From: Rhodococcus sp. ABRD24 | GTDB lineage: Bacteria; Actinomycetota; Actinomycetes; Mycobacteriales; Mycobacteriaceae | Direction of reading: 5' to 3' | NCBI RefSeq assembly: GCF_004328705.1 | Contig: NZ_CP035319.1 | Location: 2,356,001-2,420,000, forward strand | Length of the DNA: 64,000 nucleotides | Shown: in pieces, positions 1-6,676 of the stretch | Layout: each line of letters opens with the position of its first letter | Numbering within the stretch: position 1 is the stretch's first letter | Translations under genes and position numbers: made by a program | Notes under the pieces: model-generated | Seen by the model: only the letters and a program-made list of their open reading frames with translations | Database searches by the model: none | What the model was told of the DNA's origin: nothing

Positions 1-1
1 G

Positions 2-244
2 AAACTCGAGCGGATCTTCGAATCTGCCGGACTGCCCGCCAGCGAAGACACCGACCGCAACGAACTCCACGCCTCCAAAACACTCAACGGACGCATCGCC
101 GCCAAAGGCGACTTCGACAACGAGACCGGCGAAATGCTCCTCACCGCACTGTCCACACTCACCAAACCCCGCAACCCGATCGACGACCCCGCCAACACCC
201 GCACACCCGGACAAGGGACTGCTGCATGGATAGGTGACATCTGA
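2..244 (+). pseudogene. DUF222/HNH endonuclease (13E12-like), internal fragment cut by an insertion
   Basis: The reading frame is open from the window edge to a TGA at 242-244. It reads LERIFESAGLPASEDTDRNE, then a stretch ending NTRTPGQ, which is typical of the DUF222 domain that precedes an HNH nuclease domain in actinobacterial 13E12-type genes. In family members TPGQ is followed by RRADAL; here the frame runs into unrelated DNA (GTAAWIGDI, stop). The break at about 216-222 coincides with the left edge of an IS3-type element. The last codons of the same kind of gene reappear at 6419-6515, beyond the nested insertions, and the HNH part is missing. It cannot make a working nuclease. Confidence 0.75.
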
Positions 245-283
245 TCTGTGGTGCCGACAGGCACTGCTGGAAGGATGTACCCC

Positions 284-577
284 GTGCCGAAGCCGTATCC
301 CAAAGAGTTCCGTGACGACATCGTCCGCGTCGCCCGAGGCCGTGAGCCTGGTCAGCAACTGAAGCAGATCGCCGCCGACTTCGGGATCAGCGAGTCCTGC
401 CTGGCCAGCTGGATGAAGGCCGCCGATGTCGAAGACGGCATCAAACCCGGAACCACCGCGAGCGAGAACGCCGAGCTGCGCGAGGCGCGGAAGCGGATCC
501 GGCTGCTCGAACAGGAGAACGAAGTCCTGCGTCGGGCGGCGGCGTATCTGTCGCAGGCGAACCTGCCGGGAAAATGA
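284..577 (+). CDS. IS3-family transposase OrfA
   Basis: This is a helix-turn-helix OrfA of IS3 type. The N-terminus reads PKPYPKEFRDDIVRVAR, an HTH segment follows (LKQIAADFGISESCLASWMK), and the C-terminal part is a leucine-zipper-like heptad stretch (ELREARKRIRLLEQENEVL) used for OrfA/OrfB oligomerisation. The GTG at 284 is chosen because GGAAGG (269-274) lies 9 nt upstream; an ATG at 275 in the same frame is too close to that site. The stop overlaps the ATG of orfB by 4 nt next to an A-run, the usual place for programmed frameshifting in IS3 elements. OrfA itself looks intact, but its partner is destroyed, so it is unlikely to support transposition. Confidence 0.8.
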   Translation: MPKPYPKEFRDDIVRVARGREPGQQLKQIAADFGISESCLASWMKAADVEDGIKPGTTASENAELREARKRIRLLEQENEVLRRAAAYLSQANLPGK

Positions 578-1198
578 TCTTCCCCCGCACGCGGGAGGTG
601 CCCCCACCGCTCGTCCGTGAACTGGCCGCCGACGGCATCCCCGTCGCGGTGACGTGCAGGGTCCTCAAAATCGCGCGTCAGCCTTACTACCGGTGGCTTG
701 CCGCACCTGTGACCGCTGCCGAACTCGATGAGGCATACCGGGCCAACGCCCTGTTCGACGCCCACCGCGACGACCGAAGAGTTCGGGTACCGGTTCCTCG
801 TCGACGAGGCCGCGGACGCCGGCCAGACGATGGCGCCGCGCACCGGCTGGCGGATCTGCTCAGCCAACAAGTGGTGGAGCTCATTCGGCAAGAAACGCGG
901 CACCAAACATGTCCGTTCCGGGCCGCCGGTCCACGACGACCTCGTCGCCCGAGACTTCACCGCCGATGAACGAAATCGGTTGTGGCTCACAGACATCACC
1001 TAGCATCACACCGGTGAGGGCAAGCTCTACCTGTGTGCAATCAAGGACGTGTACTCGAACCGGATCGTCGGCTACTCCATCGACTCGAGGATGAAGGCCC
1101 GACTCGCCGTCGACGCCCTCGACTCCGCCGTCGCCCGCCGGGCCGCGGCCGGGGATCAGGTCGCCGGCTGCATCGTCCACAGCGACCGCGGATCGCAG
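574..1198 (+). pseudogene. IS3-family transposase OrfB, broken
   Basis: Translation shows a typical IS3 OrfB: LVRELAADGIPVAVTCRVLK, a later EFGYRFLVDEAADAG, then RLWLTDIT and HSDRGSQ around the integrase core. It is broken in four ways. A 24-bp in-frame palindromic insert sits right after the first four codons (see repeat at 581-606). There is a frameshift near 770-781 (HRDD to EEFGYRF). A TAG stop at 1001-1003 falls where a sense codon, usually Glu, sits before HHTGEGKLYLCAIKD. The gene is truncated at 1198, where the IS30 element starts, so the final catalytic Glu region is lost. Confidence 0.85.
581..606. repeat. Micro-palindrome, copy A (inside IS3 orfB)
   Basis: TCCCCC, a small hairpin CCCGC-AC-GCGGG, then GGGAGGTGCCCCCA. 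Compared with usual OrfB N-termini (MIFPLVREL) this adds eight codons in frame. The flanks TCCCCC and GGGAGGTGCCCCCA are identical to the copy at 1874-1900, while the stem bases differ in a compensating way. Confidence 0.65.
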
Positions 1199-1226
1199 GG
1201 CGGATTCAAGGGGTCGTCGCAACACT
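1197..1226 (+). repeat. IS30 element left terminal inverted repeat
   Basis: AGGGCGGATTCAAGG followed by GGTCGTCGCAACACT. The reverse complement of 6386-6415 differs at about five positions. The inner 13 bp TCGTCGCAACACT are identical. Confidence 0.75.
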
Positions 1227-1250
1227 GCCTGGATATTCAGGCGGTAAGTA

Positions 1251-1258
1251 GATCACGC
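1251..1258. repeat. IS256 target-site duplication, left copy
   Basis: GATCACGC, identical to 2651-2658. An 8-bp duplication is normal for IS256-family insertion. Confidence 0.85.
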
Positions 1259-1286
1259 GGGACTGTCTGAATAACGGTGGATCCGG
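1259..1286 (+). repeat. IS256 element left inverted repeat
   Basis: GGGACTGTCTGAATAACGGT then GGATCCGG. It pairs with 2623-2650, with four mismatches. Confidence 0.85.
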
Positions 1287-1334
1287 GTTGGCCTGACACG
1301 CCGAGCCGCAGCGGCTTGGCGGGAAGGACCGGCC

Positions 1335-2611
1335 ATGACGGAAACACTGGAGCCCGTGGCTACCGAGGTGGATCCAAAGCAGCTCGCCGAGCAACTGCTG
1401 GAGCAGGCCCGCGGGCAAGGTGTCGAGCTGATGGGCCCGAACGGGCTGCTCAACCAGCTGACGAAGAACGTGCTCGAAACCGCGCTCGAGGCGGAGATGA
1501 CCGAGCACCTCGGCTACGACAAGCACGACCCGGCCGGCCGCGGCAGCGGCAACTCCCGGAACGGCACCCGCACCAAGACCGTGCTCACCGAGATCGGACC
1601 AGTCGACATCGAGGTCCCACGTGACACCGAGTCGTCGTTCGACCCGAAGATCGTCCGCAAGCGCCAGCGCCGACTCACGGGCATCGATGAAGTCGTATTG
1701 TCGCTCAGTGCAAAGGGTTTGACTACCGGAGAGATCGCCGCGCACTTCGACGACATCTACGGTGCAACGGCGAAAGAAGGACACCATCTCCCGCATCACC
1801 GACAAGGTGATCGAGGAGATGACCGAGTGGCAGAACCGGCCCCTGGACCGCGTCTACCCGGTGGTGTTCATCGTCCCCCACTCCGTGGGAGGTGCCCCCA
1901 GCCATCCACGTCAAGGTCCGCGACGGGCAGGTCACCAACCGGCCCGTCTACGTGGCTATCGGGGTCACCGTGGGCGGTGAACGAGACATCCTCGGGCTGT
2001 GGGTCGGCGACGGCGGCGAGGGCGCGAAGTTCTGGCTGTCGGTGCTCACCGAGATCAAGAACCGTGGCGTGGAAGACGTGTGCATCGTGGTCTGTGACGG
2101 ACTGAAGGGACTGCCCGATGCGATCAACACAGTGTGGGAACTCGCGATCGTGCAGACCTGCGTAATCCACTTGATTCACAACACCTTCCGGTTCGCGGCA
2201 CGCCAGTGCTGGGACGAGATGGCGCGCGACCTCAAGCCCGTCTACACGGCGCCGACGGAAGCTGCGGCGAAGGAACGGTTCGTCGAGTTCGCCGGAAAGT
2301 GGGGACCGAAATACCCGGCTATCGTGCGGCTGTGGGAGAACGCATGGTCGGAGTTCGTGCCGTTCCTCGACTACGACGTCGAGATCCGCAGGGTGATCTG
2401 CTCGACGAACGCGATCGAGTCGGTCAATGCCCGCTACCGGCGCGCGATCCGCGCCCGAGGGCACTTCCCGACCGACCAGGCCGCCCTCAAATGCCTGTAC
2501 CTGGCGACCCGGTCACTGGACCCCACCGGCCGCGGTAGGGCACGATGGGCGGCAAGGTGGAAGCCCGCACTGAACGCCTTCGCAATCACCTTCGAAGGAC
2601 GTATCAACTAA
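1335..2611 (+). pseudogene. IS256-family (mutator-type) transposase, frameshifted twice
   Basis: The N-terminal part (from ATG 1335) runs to about 1765 and contains NQLTKNVLETALEAEMTEHL and GNSRNGTRTKTVLTEIGPV. A one-base shift near 1762-1775 moves the frame to KDTISRITDKVIEEM. A 25-bp excess at 1874-1900 then replaces the DA of the expected FIDAIHVKVRDG, so the first catalytic Asp codon is lost and the frame shifts again to IHVKVRDGQVTNRPVYVAIG. The later catalytic motifs are intact in the third frame: VVCDGLKGLPDAI (Asp) and CSTNAIESVNARYRRA (Glu). The C-terminus is TFEGRIN with stop at 2609-2611. As it stands it is inactive. Confidence 0.9.
1874..1900. repeat. Micro-palindrome, copy B (inside IS256 transposase)
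   Basis: TCCCCC, hairpin CCCAC-TCC-GTGGG, then GGGAGGTGCCCCCA. It replaces the codon region of the first catalytic Asp and causes a frameshift. It shares both flanks with the copy at 581-606 but has a different, still self-complementary, stem. Confidence 0.65.
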
Positions 2612-2622
2612 CCGATGCCGAT

Positions 2623-2650
2623 CCGGATCCACCGTTTATCGGACACTCCC
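2623..2650 (-). repeat. IS256 element right inverted repeat
   Basis: The reverse complement begins GGGAGTGTCCGATAAACGGT and ends GGATCCGG. It matches the left repeat at 24 of 28 positions. Confidence 0.85.
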
Positions 2651-2658
2651 GATCACGC
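2651..2658. repeat. IS256 target-site duplication, right copy
   Basis: GATCACGC, identical to 1251-1258. Confidence 0.85.
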
Positions 2659-3074
2659 AGACGCTCGGCTGGGGTATCCCAGCCGAGCGTTTTGCGTGGG
2701 CGGCCGTTGAGTTCCTGAGCGACATGCTCGAGATCCTCGGGACCGTAGACACTCAGGTCGGTGCCCTTCGGGAAGTACTGCCGCAGCAGCCCGTTGGTGT
2801 TCTCGTTGCTGCCCCGCTGCCACGGGCTGGCCGGATCGCAGAAGTAGACGGCCATGTCGGCGGCCATGCTGAACTGCTTGTGTCGGGCCATCTCGGCACC
2901 CTGATCCCAGGTCAGCGACCCGCGCAGGTGCTCCGGAAGGGTCGTCATGGTGGCGATGAGCGCGTCACGCACCGATTCGGCGTCGTGCCCGGTCGGCAGG
3001 TGCAGCAGCATCGTGTAGCGGGTGGTGCGTTCGACCAGGGTGCCGATCGCGGACTTGTTCCGCTCACCGGTGAT
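2651..3074 (-). pseudogene. IS30-family transposase, 3' exon
   Basis: Reads ITGERNKSAIGTLVERTTRY from the intron's 3' edge, continues through HLPTGHDAESVRDALIATM and WDQGAEMARHKQF, and ends RPRKTLGWDTPAERLRD at the IS256 insertion. The DDE-type core is visible: WDQGAE holds the second Asp and the SNENTNGLLRQYFPKGTD region holds the Glu. The natural last codons (LLTA, stop) lie at 1250-1237 on the far side of the IS256 element. An apparent longer reading frame starting at 3251 is an artefact, because its first part is group II intron domain V/VI sequence. Confidence 0.85.
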
Positions 3075-3139
3075 GTAGGGGTCGGACCAGGGCGCGGTGC
3101 CGGGATTGCTCCTGGCCCGTTTCCCCGGCCCGCCCTCCG

Positions 3140-3173
3140 CACCGGACGTGCGACTCTCATCGCATCCGGCGCT
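3140..3173 (-). ncRNA. Group II intron domain V
   Basis: A 34-nt hairpin: minus strand GCGCCGGATGCGATGAGAG, then TCGCACGTCCGGTGC. The arms GCCGGATGCGA and TCGCACGTCCGG pair around a GAGA tetraloop, as in the catalytic domain V of group II introns. The usual AGC triad near the start reads CGC here. Domain VI and the 3' splice site follow at 3139-3075. Confidence 0.85.
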
Positions 3174-3190
3174 CCACGGAACTGCCACTG

Positions 3191-4676
3191 CTATGCGGGA
3201 ACCGAAGCTCCCGTGCTGGTCCACGGTGTGGGGATATTGCTCGCCCGCCACCGATACCGAGTAATCGGAACGGTGGTGGTGTCGAACATGATGATCCCGT
3301 TCTCTTGCGGACGATTACCTGGCCTGCCGGTCAGGAACCGCCGATAGAGATCCGCCCACGTGATCCGTTTGTGCCGTTTGAGCAGCCATTGGGTGACCCG
3401 GTGCCAGGCGAAGGCATCGAGGTAACCGAACGTCGCTTTCGACACGCCGTGACGGAAATACGCACACCACCCTCGGAGCACCGGGTTCAGCCGTCCGAGT
3501 AGATCAGCAAGGCCATGATGACGTGCCTTCTTCGTCAGCGCCCGCACCTTCGCCATGATCGAAAGCAACGCCTTCTTCGACGGATAGGTGTAGACGCTCA
3601 TCTTGTTGGTGCCCTTCTTGCGGCGCCGCTGGATGCGGAACCCCAGAAAATCGAACCCCTCGTCCAGGTGACATACCCGGGACTTCTCCACGGACAACCG
3701 CAGCCCCAGCGGGGCTATCACGTCCGCGACTTCGTCCCACAATGCGTCCGCATGCGCTTCGGTCCCGGCCACCATGATCACGAAATCGTCCGCATAGCGG
3801 ACGATCCGATAGGTGGCCCCGCCGCGCTTGCGGTGTGCATCTCGCCGCTGGGATGTCCGATGGGCATCCCATTTCGCACAGAAATGTGTATTCAACACCG
3901 TCAGAGCGATGTTGGCCAGCAGCGGTGAGAGTATGCCGCCCTGGGGTGTGCCGGTATCGGATTCCCTGACCGTTCCGTCGGAGGACATGATGCCCGCCTT
4001 CAGGAACGCCTTGATCAGGGCCAGGACCCGCTTGTCGACGACCCGCAGCCGGACCCGTTCCATGATCGCGGAATGGGCCAGCTCGTCGAAACACGCTGCG
4101 ATGTCAGCCTCGAACACCCAGTGATAGTTCCGGGACCCGAGGGCGTGAATCTCAGCGATCGCGTCCTGAGCACGACGTCTGGGGCGGAAACCGTAACTGA
4201 CCGGTTCGAAATCCGCCTCGAAGATCGGCTCCAACACCAGCAACAGGGACGCTTGCACCGTGCGGTCCATCGCGGTGGGGATACCCAGCCGCCTGAGCTT
4301 GCCGCTCCCCGGTTTGGGAATGAGTCTTTCCCGCACCGGAAGTGGAACAAACGTCCGAGACTTCAGCTGGTCTCGAACCTGACTCAGGAATGCCACCGCC
4401 TCGGCGTCACCCATGATGGACACCGGTGCCAGCCGGTCGACACCGGCCGAACGTGCGCCCTTGTTGCCCCGCACCCGTTCCCACGCGACGGTGAGAAAGT
4501 CCGGGTGGTGGACGAGGCCCAAACACATCATCGAACAGGCGGTCGGGATCGTCGACCGCCCAGTGGTGCAGCTTGCGTTGCATCTGTCGTACCCGCCATG
4601 CCGCCCGATCGGGATCGGGCCATGACAGCTCACCGGTATTCACCAGCGCCTGAAGTTCGTGTCGTGCGTGCTGCAT
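3191..4676 (-). pseudogene. Group II intron reverse transcriptase/maturase, one frameshift
   Basis: From an ATG at 4676 the first frame gives MQHARHELQALVNTGELSW and RVRQMQRKLHHWAVDDPDRL up to FDDVFG. At about 4518-4520 one extra base moves the frame, and the rest continues GLVHHPDFLTVAWERVRGNKG to the stop at 3191. The RT motifs are clear: GIPTAMDRTVQASLLLVLEP, YGFRPRRRAQDAI, GTPQGGILSPLLANIAL and the catalytic YADDF. A maturase (X) domain follows (LRGWCAYFRHGVSKATFGYL). The full length would be about 494 residues, normal for bacterial intron RTs without an endonuclease domain. Unless translation slips at the shift or starts at an internal codon, the protein lacks its N-terminus. Confidence 0.85.
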
Positions 4677-5258
4677 CAATTCCGCTGGGGCCCTTCGCCA
4701 TGTACGAGGCTTTCCCCCGCTCGGACTACTACGGCCCCTCCGCCCCACCGCGTGGCCATCGACAGACGACGCGTCAACCCGAACCACAGACCTCAGGATG
4801 AGGCCGATGCTCGGGAGCCTCGCGGTGGTTCCCACGTTCACCGTGAACCGCTCGAGGAGTGAGGTGCCCAGCTATGCCCCTGCGATATCGCCACGGCTAC
4901 GCCGCAGGCATTCACCATGGCCTTCGGAGCCGACGACCTAAACCGACCCCGAAGTTCCCAACACCGAAACGCGAGTGGTGTTGGTGCGCATCGCAGACCA
5001 GCCCGAATCCACCGGGTTAGAGCTGGCGGGAGACTTGAGAGGCGTTAGAACACTGGTTCCTCGCGTACACCTTCTCCTCATGCTTGCCGGACCCAGACCA
5101 TCCGGTAGTGCTGGCCTGTCCCGTCGTTGTCGGGGCTGCTTGCCACCCTCACCGGCGTCTCCCGGATCGGGCTGCCCCCAGCTTCGCTATGCTGCTGCGA
5201 CAGCACAACGGCGCAGGTCTCTCACCTCCGCTCGGTTACACAGCGCCTCGTGGCGCAC
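4677..5258 (-). other. Group II intron 5' region (domains I-III, untranslated)
   Basis: These 582 bp between the intron's 5' splice site and the maturase start hold no convincing protein-coding frame. By position they correspond to the structured domains I-III. I did not fold them or locate the exon-binding sites. Confidence 0.6.
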
Positions 5259-6362
5259 CAGATCGCCTTCCCAGTGCCCGGGCACGGCCCGGTCCAGGGC
5301 CTCGGCGGGACGGTCACTGATCATGATCATCGGATCGACGAACCGATGGGTGCGCTCGTCCGGTTTCCACTGCTGCTTGCGTCGGCCGCGTCCAGCTCGA
5401 AGTGCTTGCTGCACTTCCTTTTTCAATCCTCCACGGGCCTGGAAGTACAGTGCTTGGTAGATCGTCTCGTGGCTCACCCGCATGCTTTCGTCGTCGGGGA
5501 AGTCCCGACGCAAGCGATGCGAGATCTGCTCCGGCGACAGCTTCCGCGACAAGCCTTCCTCGACCGCTTCCCTCAGGACCGTGTTCCGAACCAGTTTGGA
5601 CTGCTTCGGCCGCGCCCGGGCAGCGGAGGCTGCCCGATCCGCCTGATACGGCAGATACCGGCCGTCGATGCTGCGGCGACGAATCTCCCTCGAGACGGTG
5701 GAGACGTTCTTGCCGATCCGGGTTGCGATCGTCCGTAGCGAGTCCTTCACCAGCAGGCCGTCGGCGAGCGCGATCCGGTCCTCGACCGACAGGTACCGGT
5801 CGCTGATCGTCGGTCGCGTGGTGTCATCACAGGTCGCACTGGTCACCGACTGTTTGTAGACGGTGTGGCGGGTGTAGTCCACGACCCGGCCGTCCGGGTG
5901 GATCCGCCTGTTGCTGGAATGCCGGATTCCCTGACGCCAGTCCCGCGCGGTGCGTTCGTTGACACCGACCTCACGCGCCGCTCGTGTCGTCGACCAACCC
6001 TCCGCGATCAACTCCAGACAGCGACGCTTCGCCTCGGGTTTGCCCTTCGGTCGGATTCTTTCGCTGCCGACCAGGCCCTCGGCCACCAGGATCCGGCGGG
6101 CCACCGAGTGCGCCACCCCGGACGCCCTCGCCGCTGCGCTGATCGAGCCGGTCTCGCCGTAGACCGTCACGATCAGCTGAGGGTCGGCGGTGCCGGCCCG
6201 GCCGCGAGACTTGCCCACCGGCCGGCCGACCGCCCGCAAGATTGCGTAGCACCGCTGCCGCGGAAGCCCGATCGCGGCCGCAGCCTCCTTGACCGGAATC
6301 CCGGCATCGACCAATCGCGTGAGTTGGTCACCGAACCGGACGCAGTCCTCCTGAAACGACAT
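5259..6362 (-). pseudogene. IS30-family transposase, 5' exon
   Basis: There are 368 codons from ATG 6362 to HWEGDL, where the group II intron begins. The N-terminus carries HTH-like segments (AAAAIGLPRQRCYAILRAVG, AAREVGVNERTARDWRQG) and an IS30-type HTH (YLSVEDRIALADGLLVKDSL, RTIATRIGKNVSTVSREIRR). LSPEQISHRLRRDFPDDESM and RVSHETIYQALYFQ follow, and the first catalytic Asp is in PGHWEGDL. The frame runs 23 codons into the intron before a stop at 5187. Together with 2651-3074 and 1250-1237 the coding sequence is exactly 1542 nt (513 residues), so the gene was intact before both insertions. Confidence 0.9.
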
Positions 6363-6403
6363 GATCGTCGCAACCTCTCGTTGAGAGTGTTGCGACGATC
6401 ATG
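6360..6403. promoter_or_regulatory. Long hairpin over the IS30 transposase start codon
   Basis: CATGATCGTCGCAAC (6360-6374) pairs with GTTGCGACGATCATG (6389-6403), 15 bp perfect, with an inner CTCTC/GAGAG stem. The start codon of the transposase (6362-6360) is inside the left arm, and the right arm belongs to the terminal repeat. RNA made from outside the element would fold the start codon away, a known way for ISs to limit expression from external promoters. Confidence 0.6.
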
Positions 6404-6415
6404 TGAACCCGCCCT
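6386..6415 (-). repeat. IS30 element right terminal inverted repeat
   Basis: The reverse complement reads AGGGCGGGTTCACAT then GATCGTCGCAACACT, pairing with 1197-1226. Confidence 0.75.
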
Positions 6416-6418
6416 TCG

Positions 6419-6515
6419 TGCAGGGGGTACCCCCAGGTTCACACCACCCAGCACAGTCGACCCCTACAAGAAACCCATCCCAGCCCACAACCGCGCCGGA
6501 CCAAACGCGGCATAG
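6419..6515 (+). pseudogene. DUF222/HNH endonuclease, 3' end fragment
   Basis: Directly right of the IS30 element the + strand reads RFTPPSTVDPYKKPIPAHNR, then AGPNAA and a TAG stop (6513-6515). A tail of this kind (WFTPP, then DP with basic residues and a short end) closes DUF222/HNH proteins, so it is most simply the last part of the gene broken at 216-222. The intervening HNH region is absent. A 12-bp palindrome GGGGGTACCCCC (6423-6434) sits at the junction. Confidence 0.55.
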
Positions 6516-6676
6516 CGCCGTGGCCGACACCTGAAGGTAACCATCACGGCCACAACAGTTCCCACGGCGGTACAGGGAGCGCTACGGGCAGCCCATGTGG
6601 AAGTACTCGACGCAAGCCTGGCTGCTCACGATGGCGCCCGGATCACTTCGGGATCACGAACGAGGGCTGACTCCAT
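6516..6676. other. Intergenic region, nothing recognised
   Basis: 161 bp between the DUF222 remnant and the phoD-like gene, which is read towards it. I see no convincing gene, promoter or strong hairpin. Confidence 0.4.

Larger units (their letters stand above)
216..1198 (+). mobile_element. IS3-family element remnant (orfA plus broken orfB)
   Basis: Two overlapping genes in the usual IS3 arrangement (small HTH OrfA, then a DDE OrfB) begin just after the point where the DUF222 frame breaks. The left edge is placed at about 216-222 from that break; I did not identify a clean terminal repeat. The right part is missing: OrfB homology stops at the HSDRGSQ motif at 1198, exactly where the terminal repeat of the IS30-type element begins. 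Neither the rest of OrfB nor the right IS end is found to the right of the IS30 element, so a deletion accompanied or followed that insertion. Confidence 0.7.
1259..2650 (+). mobile_element. IS256-family element inserted in the IS30 transposase 3' end
   Basis: The element is 1392 bp with 28-bp imperfect terminal inverted repeats (1259-1286 and 2623-2650, 24 of 28 matching) and the 8-bp duplication GATCACGC on both sides. It contains one mutator-type transposase gene, now frameshifted. Removing the element and one duplication copy joins the IS30 codons for ERLRD to LLTA and a TGA at 1239-1237, a natural IS30 C-terminus. The direction and sequence of events are therefore clear: this element arrived after the IS30 element. 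Confidence 0.9.
3075..5258 (-). mobile_element. Group II intron interrupting the IS30 transposase gene
   Basis: The 5' edge on the minus strand starts GTGCGCC, matching the group II consensus GTGYG, directly after the codons for HWEGDL. The 3' edge ends CCCCTAC just before ATCACC (codons IT). A domain V hairpin (3140-3173) and a reverse transcriptase/maturase gene (3191-4676) lie inside. Excision joins HWEGDL to ITGERNKSAIG in frame, as in uninterrupted IS30 transposases. The length is 2184 bp. Splicing may be impaired because the maturase gene carries a frameshift. The exact 3' edge could be one base off. Confidence 0.9.
1197..6415 (-). mobile_element. IS30-family element, itself interrupted by an IS256 element and a group II intron
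   Basis: The ends are a 30-bp imperfect inverted repeat (1197-1226 and 6386-6415, about 25 of 30 matching) that includes TCGTCGCAACACT. Inside, on the minus strand, is an IS30-type transposase in two pieces. Subtracting the IS256 insertion (1392 bp plus one 8-bp duplication) and the intron (2184 bp) leaves about 1.63 kb with a single 513-codon transposase, a normal size for this family. No direct repeat is seen at the outer ends: the left flank is IS3 orfB and the right flank is the DUF222 gene 3' end. This points to a deletion next to the element. Confidence 0.85.

Noticed and set aside
352..999. Long antisense frames opposite transposases and other genes
   Set aside because: Typical of GC-rich DNA. 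They lack ribosome sites and recognisable domains, while the opposite strand encodes known families.
2604..3251. A 215-codon minus-strand frame as one gene
   Set aside because: Its first part translates group II intron domain V/VI and its last part the IS256 terminal repeat. Only 3074-2651 is real IS30 coding sequence.
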